DNA of 64,000 nt from Pararhodobacter sp. SW119 (GTDB lineage Bacteria; Pseudomonadota; Alphaproteobacteria; Rhodobacterales; Rhodobacteraceae): positions 124,001 to 188,000 of the forward strand of contig NZ_JADDJF010000002.1 of assembly GCF_017811755.1 (NCBI RefSeq). The letters are read 5' to 3'. The stretch's first letter is position 1. Every line of letters starts with the position of its first letter. Below are positions 35,353 to 42,171 of the stretch, one piece after another. The notes under the pieces are model-generated. The model did no database searches, had not been told where the DNA came from, and was given only the letters and a program-made list of their open reading frames with translations. A program made the position numbers and the translations under genes.

Positions 35353-36600
35353 GTGACCTGCCGACGCCTTGCGCTCGCCGCGCTGACGCTCGTGCTGGCC
35401 CTGCCCGCCGCGGCGCAGGACCTGATCGGCCACGGCGGGCCGGTCGGCGCGCTGGATGTGTCCGGCGCGCAGGTCCTCTCGGGCGCCTTCGACACCCGCG
35501 CGATCCTCTGGAATGCCGACACCGGGGGCGCCGAACAGGTGCTGCGCTTCCACGACGGCAACGTCACCGCCGTCGCGCATCTGCCCGACGGCCGGCTGGC
35601 GACCGGCGGGCAGGACGGCCGCGTCGCCGTCTGGGACCGTGACGGCCGCGAACCCGTCTTCGCCACGCCGCGCGGCACCGCGCAGGTCGCCGCCCTCTCG
35701 GTCGCGCCCGACGGCAGCCGCCTGGCCGCGGGCTTCTGGGATGGCACGATCCTGTCGCTCGCCCTCGACGGCTTCGCGATGGACCGCTGGCCGGCGCATG
35801 GCGACCGGGTGATGGGCCTTGCGCATCTGCCCGACGGGCGGCTGGCCAGCGCGGGCTCCGACCTGCGCCTCGCGATCTGGGCGCCGGACGGGCGGCTCGC
35901 CGCGCGCAGCGACCTGCCCGACCTGCCCAACGGCCTCGCCATCACCCGCGGCCGCATCGCCGTGCCCTTCGCCGAAGGTGCGCTGCGGCTCTTCTCCGAT
36001 ACCGGCGCTCTTCTGCCCGAGCGCTTCCTGACCGACCGCCCGCTGGTCGCCGTCGCCGCCGCCGACGGGCTGGTCGCCGCCGCCGCGGTCGACGGCACGG
36101 TCTGGCTGCTCGCCGCCCGCGACCTCGACATCCGGTTCGAGATCGCCTCGGGCCAGGGCCCGGTCTGGGCACTGGCGATGGGCGCTGACGCGCTCTTCAC
36201 CGGCGGCGGCGACGGCACGATCCGGCGCTTCGCACTATCCGATGGCGCGCGGCAGGGCACCGCCGCAACGCCGCTGGCCGAGGATTTCGACGACGGCAGC
36301 CGCGGCGCGCAGGTCTGGCGCGCCTGCGCGGTCTGCCATTCGCTCGACCCCGACGACCGCGGCCGCGCCGGCCCGACCCTGCACGGCGTCTTCGGCCGCC
36401 GCATCGGCACCGCGCCAGGCTACGACTATTCCGGCGCGCTCCGCCGCCTCGATATCACCTGGACGCCCCGCACCGTGGCCGAGCTTTTCGAACACGGCCC
36501 CGAGGCCTACACCCCCGGCTCGCGCATGCCCGAACAGCGCCTGCCCGACCCCGCCGACCGCGCCGCCCTGGTCGAGTTCCTGGAGCGCCGCGCGCATTGA
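35353..36600 (+). CDS. Exported WD40 beta-propeller fused to a class I cytochrome c
   Basis: 415-aa periplasmic protein. After a signal peptide (cut near AAAQ, residue 22) come about seven WD40-like repeats (for example VLSGAFDTRAILWNADTG, LATGGQDGRVAVWDRDG, LASAGSDLRLAIWAPDG) to about residue 300. A cytochrome c domain follows, with the haem site CAVCH at residues 325-329 and a likely Met ligand in GSRMPEQ. GTG start. The haem domain resembles cytochrome c2/c550. Position at the end of the formate dehydrogenase operon suggests an electron carrier or sensor for it, but no direct evidence. Confidence 0.85.
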   Translation: MTCRRLALAALTLVLALPAAAQDLIGHGGPVGALDVSGAQVLSGAFDTRAILWNADTGGAEQVLRFHDGNVTAVAHLPDGRLATGGQDGRVAVWDRDGREPVFATPRGTAQVAALSVAPDGSRLAAGFWDGTILSLALDGFAMDRWPAHGDRVMGLAHLPDGRLASAGSDLRLAIWAPDGRLAARSDLPDLPNGLAITRGRIAVPFAEGALRLFSDTGALLPERFLTDRPLVAVAAADGLVAAAAVDGTVWLLAARDLDIRFEIASGQGPVWALAMGADALFTGGGDGTIRRFALSDGARQGTAATPLAEDFDDGSRGAQVWRACAVCHSLDPDDRGRAGPTLHGVFGRRIGTAPGYDYSGALRRLDITWTPRTVAELFEHGPEAYTPGSRMPEQRLPDPADRAALVEFLERRAH

Positions 36601-36640
36601 CCCGCTGGACGCCCCGCGCCCCTGCCGCTAGACCGGCGCC

Positions 36641-36886
36641 ATGACCGGCCCCACCCCGTCCCCCTGGGACCTCGAACTCGACGCGCGCGGCCTTCTCTGC
36701 CCGCTGCCGGTGCTCAAGGCGCGCAAGCGCCTGCAGGCGATGGCGCCGGGCCAGGTGCTGCGCATGCTGGCCACCGACCCGGCCGCGGCGATCGACGTGC
36801 CGCATTTCTGCGCCGAATCCGGCCACGGCTACCTCGGCGCCGAACCCGCGCAGGACGCCACCGCCTACCTGATCCGCCGCCGCTAG
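36641..36886 (+). CDS. tusA: TusA-family sulfur carrier
   Basis: 81-aa cytosolic sulfurtransferase. The active Cys20 lies in the family motif LLCPLPVLKARKRL. TusA carries persulfide from cysteine desulfurase to several acceptors and is known in Escherichia coli to affect molybdenum cofactor synthesis. Here it lies between formate dehydrogenase structural genes and moeA/mobAB/fdhD, which makes sulfur supply for cofactor sulfuration a reasonable guess. Last gene of the plus-strand run before a convergent junction. Confidence 0.9.
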   Translation: MTGPTPSPWDLELDARGLLCPLPVLKARKRLQAMAPGQVLRMLATDPAAAIDVPHFCAESGHGYLGAEPAQDATAYLIRRR

Positions 36887-36969
36887 CCGCGCCGCGCACC
36901 GGCGTCACACGTTACAGCAGAACCCGGCGCCCGACCCGGCATCTTCTGTCCGAAAATATCCTCGGGGGG

Positions 36970-37008
36970 GTCCCCGCGCCAGCGGGGACGGGGGGCAGAC
37001 AGCCCCCC
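36970..37008. terminator. Double hairpin terminator-like structure
   Basis: GTCCCCGC-GCCA-GCGGGGAC (36970-36989) is followed at once by GGGGGG-CAGACAG-CCCCCC (36990-37008) and TTCC. The pair lies between the 3' ends of tusA and the moeA fusion and could end transcription from either side. The T-tract is weak. Confidence 0.55.
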
Positions 37009-37064
37009 TTCCACCCCATCGACCCGGCCAGACCGTTACCACGGAGTAAGCGCGGCGCGCGAAA

Positions 37065-37118
37065 CTGCCATACGTTTGCCATACGCTTGCCATACGCCTG
37101 CCAGCCAGATTCCGGCAG
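37065..37118 (+). repeat. Array of four 11-bp repeats (TTGCCATACGC type), first copy
   Basis: Units CTGCCATACGT, TTGCCATACGC, TTGCCATACGC and a divergent CTGCCAGCCAG run head to tail at exactly 11-bp steps from 37065 to 37108, followed by ATTCCGGCAG, whose CGGCAG is nearly inverse to CTGCCA. An almost identical array in the same orientation lies at 46834-46887 (49 of 54 bases equal). The two bracket the moeA-mobB-mobA-fdhD-fds segment. Confidence 0.85.
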
Positions 37119-37230
37119 CCTCTGTCCCAGTGAAAACAGCGCCTTGCCCCGCCTGCACAGGCCGCGCCGCCGCGCGCCCCGCGCAGCCTGCTTTTCCTGA
37201 ACGAAAGGTTAAGATGCGCCCCGCCGGCGC

Positions 37231-39417
37231 TCAGCCCAGCCCGAAACTCGCATAGGGCAGGTAGCGCACGGGCGTGCCGGGCACGATCTCGGCCGCGCCA
37301 TCGGGCAGCTCGACCAGCCCTTCCGCCCAGCTCAACCCACTGATTCGCCCCGATCCTTCCGAGGCAAAGACCTCCGCCGCCCCCTCCGCGTTCAGCCGCG
37401 CCCGCAGGTATTCCCGCCGCCCCGGCTTCTTGCGCTTGGCGAATGCCGCCGGCACCGTGAACCCCTGCGCCGCCACCCACCCCGCACCGGACATCAACGA
37501 CAACGCCGGGCGCGCGAAGATCAAGGTACAGACCAGCGCCGCCACCGGATTGCCCGGCAACCCGATCACCGGCACCCCACCTCCCCAAAGCGCCAACGCC
37601 AGCGGCCGCCCCGGCTTCAGCGCGATGCGCCAGCTCGACAGCTGCCCCTCCTCGCGCAGCAGGCGCGCCACATGATCCTCGTCCCCCGCCGACGCCCCGC
37701 CCGAGGTCAGGATCACATCCGCCCGCCGCGCCCCCCGGTCCAGCGCCGCGCGCAGGCGCGCCGGCCGGTCCGGCGCGTGGCCCAGATCCACCGGCAGATG
37801 CCCCCAGCGCCGCAGAATGTCCAGTAACATCGGGCGGTTGGCGTCATAGATCTGGTGCGGCTCGGCGGCTGCATCCGTGTCCGCGACGATCTCGTCGCCC
37901 GTGGACAGGACCGCCACGCGCAGCGCCCGGCGCACCGCGACCCGGCCGATGCCCAAGGCCGACAGCAGCGCCAGATCCGCCGGCGTCAACCGCCGCCCGG
38001 CGGGCAGGACCGGCGCGCCTTCGCCCACATCCTCGCCGGCGCGGCGGGTATTTGCGCCGCGCATCACCGGCCCGTCGAAGGCCACGCGCGCGCCATCGCG
38101 CGCGCAATCCTCGTCCAGCACCACGGTATCGACGCCCTCGGGCAGGATCGCGCCGGTCAGGATGCGCACCGCCTGCCCCGCCGGCAACGATCCGGCAAAG
38201 GGCTGTCCCGCCGCCGCCCGGCCGGCTGCCAGTGGCAGCGTATAGGGCCCCCCGCCCGCCAGCCCCGCATGGGCAAACCCGTAGCCGTCGACCGCCGAAT
38301 TGGCGCGCGGCGGGTTCGACCGGCGCGCGACCTGATCGGCGGCCAGAACCCGCCCTCCGGCCTTGGCGACCGGCAACACCTCGGTCCCCGTGACCGGCAC
38401 CAGCGCCGCGCGCAACTTCTCCAGCGCAGTCTCGACCGGCACCCAGGACACGCCCTGCGGCATGGCGAAGCAGTCGTTGCGCAATCGTGGGGGCGTCAGC
38501 GGCGCGGGCTCCGCATCCCCCTCCGGCGGCCTCACCCGCCCCAACACCGCTTCCGCCGCGCGCCGCAGCGCGCCCTCTTGGCCCACACCCAGGATCCAGC
38601 CTTCCTCGGCCAGGTTCCAGGCTTCCGGCGGCACCTCGAACAGCGGCGCCAGCGCGTCGCGCGCGGACAGATGCGCCAACGCCAGCGCCAGCAACCGCAC
38701 CTGCATCTCGTCATTGATCGGTTCCGTGCCGCTTCCGCGCAGGGCCGCAACTTCCGTCCGCAAGAGCGAGGGGAAAACCTCGGCCAGAACGACCGGGGCA
38801 TCCCGGCAGTCGTCGAACGGCCAGACGGCGACGCGCCCGGAATGGGCCGCGCGCAACCGCCAGAGGACCGGCAGACCGGTCAGTGTCTGGCTGCCCACCG
38901 CGCCCGCGCCGCCCAGCTTGAAGACCGATTGCGCGCCGGGCGCGCGGCGGTCGACCCGGCGCAGATCGGCCATTCCGTGCCCCTCCCGCGCGCGCCCCTG
39001 CGCCGGCAGGTCGGGCAAATCCAGCCCGGCGGGCCGAAACCAGAACGGCCCCAACCCCGGCAACACCCGATTCATCGCCGCCGCGACCTCGAACCGGTTC
39101 GAGCGGTTCTCGGCGTCGTCTCGCAACTGCCGCGCAAGCCACGCCCAGACCGCCAGCGCCTGCGCCTGCCCGGTCAGCGCGGCGGCCAGCCCCGCCGGAA
39201 AGCCGAAGGCGAAATCGGCACCGATCAGCATCCGCTCACCGCGCGCGAGCGTCCGGTCGATCAGCGCCCTCAGCCTGTCCTCCGCCTGCCGCCGGGTGCG
39301 CGGGTTCATGCTTTCAACGACCTCCCCCTCGGCAGTGGCGATCCAGATCGAATCGCGGCCGCTCGCCGGGCGATTGGCGGCCGACCAGTCGACGATGGCG
39401 ATGCGGTCGAACCTCAT
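37231..39417 (-). CDS. moeA: MoeA molybdotransferase fused to an N-terminal DUF429/RNase H-like domain
   Basis: 728 aa, nearly twice the usual MoeA length. Residues about 314-728 are MoeA (NPPRANSAVDGYGFAH, PEGVDTVVLDED, VLSTGDEIV, TSGGASAGDEDHV, GLPGNPVAALV), which inserts molybdate into adenylated molybdopterin. Residues 1 to about 296 have an RNase H-like look, with acidic positions Asp10 (IVDWSAAN), Asp68 (GADFAFGFP) and Glu213 (LAEVFPSLL) as in DUF429. The role of the extra domain is unknown. Start overlaps the mobB stop by 4 bp. Confidence 0.88.
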   Translation of the reverse strand: MRFDRIAIVDWSAANRPASGRDSIWIATAEGEVVESMNPRTRRQAEDRLRALIDRTLARGERMLIGADFAFGFPAGLAAALTGQAQALAVWAWLARQLRDDAENRSNRFEVAAAMNRVLPGLGPFWFRPAGLDLPDLPAQGRAREGHGMADLRRVDRRAPGAQSVFKLGGAGAVGSQTLTGLPVLWRLRAAHSGRVAVWPFDDCRDAPVVLAEVFPSLLRTEVAALRGSGTEPINDEMQVRLLALALAHLSARDALAPLFEVPPEAWNLAEEGWILGVGQEGALRRAAEAVLGRVRPPEGDAEPAPLTPPRLRNDCFAMPQGVSWVPVETALEKLRAALVPVTGTEVLPVAKAGGRVLAADQVARRSNPPRANSAVDGYGFAHAGLAGGGPYTLPLAAGRAAAGQPFAGSLPAGQAVRILTGAILPEGVDTVVLDEDCARDGARVAFDGPVMRGANTRRAGEDVGEGAPVLPAGRRLTPADLALLSALGIGRVAVRRALRVAVLSTGDEIVADTDAAAEPHQIYDANRPMLLDILRRWGHLPVDLGHAPDRPARLRAALDRGARRADVILTSGGASAGDEDHVARLLREEGQLSSWRIALKPGRPLALALWGGGVPVIGLPGNPVAALVCTLIFARPALSLMSGAGWVAAQGFTVPAAFAKRKKPGRREYLRARLNAEGAAEVFASEGSGRISGLSWAEGLVELPDGAAEIVPGTPVRYLPYASFGLG

Positions 39418-39938
39418 GCCCGCGCCCCGACGAGTCCAACCTCGTTCAGCAGGAAATCGGCGATCGCGGCGGTATCGTCCAGCGGCAGCACCTGCACCGT
39501 CAGGCCCGACAGCGTCGGATGCGCCCCCCCGACGCTGGAGGCCACGGCGCGTATCGTCGGGTTCTCAGGCGCCAGAAGCGGCTGGCCGGTTTCCGGGCGA
39601 TGGGCCTCGATCTTGGGATGCGGGGCGCGTTTGTAGCCCTCCACCAGCACCAGGTCGACCGGCGCCAGATGGGCGATCAGGTCGGCCAGCGGCGGCTCCG
39701 GCGCGCCGCGCAACTCCTGCATCAGCGCCCAGCGGACGGGCGAGGCGACGATCACCTGCGCCGCACCCGCCTCCCGGTGGCGATAGCTGTCGCGCCCGGG
39801 GTGGTCGATCTCGGTCGCATGATGCGCGTGCTTCACGGTCGAGACCGTGTACCCCCGGCAGGTGATCTCGGCCACCAGACGCTCCATCAGGCCGGTCTTG
39901 CCCGAGTTCTTCCATCCGGTCACGCCGTAAAGCTTCAT
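39414..39938 (-). CDS. mobB: Molybdopterin-guanine dinucleotide biosynthesis adaptor MobB
   Basis: 174-aa P-loop GTP-binding protein. The motif GWKNSGKTGLMERL starts at about residue 8 and HAHHATEIDHPGRDSYRHREAGA is the characteristic MobB switch region. It assists MobA in attaching GMP to molybdopterin to give the bis-MGD cofactor that both formate dehydrogenases of this window should need. Coupled by 4-bp overlaps to mobA upstream and to the moeA fusion downstream. Confidence 0.93.
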   Translation of the reverse strand: MKLYGVTGWKNSGKTGLMERLVAEITCRGYTVSTVKHAHHATEIDHPGRDSYRHREAGAAQVIVASPVRWALMQELRGAPEPPLADLIAHLAPVDLVLVEGYKRAPHPKIEAHRPETGQPLLAPENPTIRAVASSVGGAHPTLSGLTVQVLPLDDTAAIADFLLNEVGLVGARA

Positions 39939-40543
39939 GCCAACCCCGCCAGCTCCTCGGCGCGGGCGATATCCTCGGGCGAGTTGACATTGAAGAAGGG
40001 ATCGAACCCCGCATCTCCGAATTCGGCGCGGCCCGCGCCGTGCCGGTCGGTCCAGACGACGATCTTGCGCAAGCCGCCACGCAGCGCCGTGCGCAGATCC
40101 TCGCGCAAGGCGACGGGCCAGAGGCCAAAGGTCGGGTGCTGCCAGATCCGCCCCGCGCCATCCGGGCTCGCCGCCAGCGCCAGACCCGACGGACCTGCCG
40201 CCGCTTGCAGGCGGGTGACCAGATCGCGCGGGAAAAAGGGCGTGTCGGCGGCCGCCGTAACAATCGCCTCGGCCCCCTGCCCCGCCGCCCAGTCGAGCCC
40301 GGCCAGCACCCCGGCCAGCGGCCCGGCGTAGCCCTCGACGCTGTCCGGCAGGATCGGCACGCCGAATTCGGCCAGCCGCGACGGATCGCCGTTCGCGTTG
40401 ATCGCAAGCCCCGCAACCTGCGGCTTCAGCCGCGCGATGACATGATCGATCAGCCGCTGCCCGGCGACCACGCGCAGCCCCTTGTCACCCCCGCCCATGC
40501 GCGTCGCGCGTCCGCCGGCCAGAATGACCCCCAGCGGCGTCAT
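39935..40543 (-). CDS. mobA: Molybdenum cofactor guanylyltransferase MobA
   Basis: 202-aa nucleotidyltransferase. N-terminal GVILAGGRATRMGGGDKGL is the GTP-binding signature and AAADTPFFPRDLV the metal-binding segment; NVNSPEDIARAE closes the protein. It transfers GMP from GTP to Mo-molybdopterin. First gene of the minus-strand mobA-mobB-moeA unit, starting 46 bp downstream of fdhD, with which it is probably cotranscribed. Confidence 0.94.
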   Translation of the reverse strand: MTPLGVILAGGRATRMGGGDKGLRVVAGQRLIDHVIARLKPQVAGLAINANGDPSRLAEFGVPILPDSVEGYAGPLAGVLAGLDWAAGQGAEAIVTAAADTPFFPRDLVTRLQAAAGPSGLALAASPDGAGRIWQHPTFGLWPVALREDLRTALRGGLRKIVVWTDRHGAGRAEFGDAGFDPFFNVNSPEDIARAEELAGLA

Positions 40544-40588
40544 GCCCTGACCCTGGCGGGCGTCGCTGCCTGCGGTCCCCGCATCGGC

Positions 40589-41473
40589 TCAGTCCACCTC
40601 GGCGGATTTGCGCCGGTGCTTGCGGTCCTCGTCACCGACACTGGATGGGTCCGCATCGCGCAGCAGCCGCTCCTCGCCCGAAAGGCAGATGAAGCGCTGC
40701 CCGCGCATCCGCCCGATCAGCGTCAGCCCCACCTGCCGCGCGATCTCCACCCCCCAGGCGGTGAAGCCCGACCGCGACGCCAGCACCGGGATCCCCATCA
40801 GCGCGCATTTGATCACCATCTCCGAGGTCAGCCGCCCGGTCGTGTAGAGGATCTTGTCCGCCCCGCCCTGCGCGTGGTGGAACATCCAGCCGGCGATCTT
40901 GTCCACCGCATTGTGGCGGCCGACATCCTCCATGTAGACCATGACCTCGTCGCGCCGGCACAGCACCGTGCCGTGGATCGCGCCGGCCTCAAGGTAAAGC
41001 GACGGCAGCGTGTTGATCTGGCGGGCCAGCGCATAGAGCCAGCTCGCGCGCACCTCTGCCTTCGGCAGGGTCACGCCCTCCAGCCCCTCCATCATGTCGC
41101 CAAAGACCGTGCCCACCGCGCAGCCCGAGGTTCGGGTCTTCTTCTTCACCTTCTCCTCGTAACTCGTCGCGCGCTCGGTGCGCACGACGACGACCTCGAG
41201 CTCGTCATCGTAATCGACGCCCGTCACCCGGTCGTCGGGGCGCAGCATCCCCTGATTGCGCAGAAATCCCAGCGCCAGGAATTCGGGATAATCGCCGATG
41301 GTCATGGCGGTGACGATCTCCTGCGAATTCAGGTAGATCGTCAGCGGCCGTTCCTCGACCACGCGGATCTCGACCTCGGTGCCGGTGTGGTCGCGGCCGG
41401 TGACGGGCCGCGTCAGGCGCGGATGCGCCGGATCGGGCAGGATCGGCAGGTCGGGGGGGATGAGTGCGGACAT
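40589..41473 (-). CDS. fdhD: Formate dehydrogenase accessory sulfurtransferase FdhD
   Basis: 294-aa sulfurtransferase that passes sulfur from a cysteine desulfurase to the molybdenum cofactor of formate dehydrogenase. Family blocks are visible: PLTIYLNSQEIVTAMTIGDYPEFLALGFL, the active Cys118 in TRTSGCAVG, VYMEDVGRHNAVDKIAG and LTSEMVIKCALMGIPVLASRSG. Many homologues have two Cys in the loop; only the first is kept here. The gene is divergent from the DUF2478/fds operon and heads the cofactor unit. Confidence 0.94.
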   Translation of the reverse strand: MSALIPPDLPILPDPAHPRLTRPVTGRDHTGTEVEIRVVEERPLTIYLNSQEIVTAMTIGDYPEFLALGFLRNQGMLRPDDRVTGVDYDDELEVVVVRTERATSYEEKVKKKTRTSGCAVGTVFGDMMEGLEGVTLPKAEVRASWLYALARQINTLPSLYLEAGAIHGTVLCRRDEVMVYMEDVGRHNAVDKIAGWMFHHAQGGADKILYTTGRLTSEMVIKCALMGIPVLASRSGFTAWGVEIARQVGLTLIGRMRGQRFICLSGEERLLRDADPSSVGDEDRKHRRKSAEVD

Positions 41474-41553
41474 GACTGGACTGCGGCGCGCCTTTGACCT
41501 TCTTCAAATCTAATGTACCTTGTCGGCTCGGGTGGACAAGGTCGGAACAGGCG

Positions 41554-42063
41554 ATGCTCGGATATGTCATAAGCGAAGGGCGCGGCACGGTCGACCCCCT
41601 GATGTCCGAGGTGGCAGGCGCCCTGCGCGCGCAGGGCTGGCCGCTGGCCGGCGTGGTCCAGGTCAACACCGAAACCGGCCCCGACACGAAATGCGACATG
41701 GACCTGCAGGTTCTGGCCGGCGCCGAAGCGGTACGCATCAGCCAGCGGCTGGGACGGCTGGCCCGCGGCTGCCGGCTGGACCCGCAGGGTCTCGAACGCG
41801 CTGTCGGACTGGTCGAGCAGGCGCTGTCCGCGCGGCCGCGCCTTCTGCTGATCAACAAGTTCGGCAAGGCCGAACTGGAGGGCCGCGGCTTTCGCCCGAC
41901 GATCGGGCGCGCCCTGGCCGAGGGCGTCCCGGTGCTGACCGCGGTCAACCGAGGCAACCTGCCCGGTTTCCACGACTTCACCGGCGGGCTTGGCACAGCG
42001 CTGCCGCCTGAACGCGATGCGGTTCTGGACTGGTGCGTGGCGCAGGCGATACAAGCCGTTTGA
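41554..42063 (+). CDS. DUF2478 family protein (predicted NTPase, molybdenum-linked)
   Basis: 169-aa cytosolic protein. The blocks LGYVISEGRGTVDPLMSEVAGALRAQG and DMDLQVLAGAEAVRISQRLGRLARGCRLDP are hallmarks of DUF2478, a family with a nucleotide-hydrolase-like fold often beside molybdate or formate dehydrogenase genes. The start at 41554 (MLGYVI) is preferred over an upstream in-frame codon in the promoter region. It lies divergent from fdhD and just before the fds genes; its stop codon lies inside an inverted repeat. Function unknown. Confidence 0.8.
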   Translation: MLGYVISEGRGTVDPLMSEVAGALRAQGWPLAGVVQVNTETGPDTKCDMDLQVLAGAEAVRISQRLGRLARGCRLDPQGLERAVGLVEQALSARPRLLLINKFGKAELEGRGFRPTIGRALAEGVPVLTAVNRGNLPGFHDFTGGLGTALPPERDAVLDWCVAQAIQAV

Positions 42064-42083
42064 TAGCTTTCACCTATCAAACG
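42057..42083 (+). promoter_or_regulatory. Perfect inverted repeat CGTTTGATAG-N7-CTATCAAACG upstream of fds genes
   Basis: A 10-bp perfect inverted repeat with a 7-nt spacer overlaps the DUF2478 stop codon and ends 89 bp before the fds start. The core GATAG-N7-CTATC satisfies the T-N11-A rule of LysR-type regulators, and formate dehydrogenase operons of this kind are controlled by the LysR-type FdsR in other bacteria. No T-run follows, arguing against a terminator. Operator role inferred. Confidence 0.55.
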
Positions 42084-42171
42084 ACGCGATATTGATATTG
42101 ACCTGCGGCAGTTCCGACCGCATGGCTGCCCCAGCAACGCCGCAGGCACGGCGACAGCCAGGGGATATCGA

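Larger units (their letters stand above)
36887..37230. other. 344-bp convergent intergenic region with hairpins and an 11-bp repeat array
   Basis: Non-coding stretch between tusA (plus) and the moeA fusion (minus). It contains, in order, a GC hairpin pair (36970-37008) preceded by the sequence CCGAAAATATCCTCGGGG, which I have often seen between genes in Rhodobacterales, and then the four-unit 11-bp array at 37065-37118. No convincing ORF or tRNA is present. Confidence 0.7.

Noticed and set aside
37065-37118. CRISPR-like reading of the 11-bp repeats
   Set aside because: Units abut with no spacers and are far too short; no cas genes in the window.
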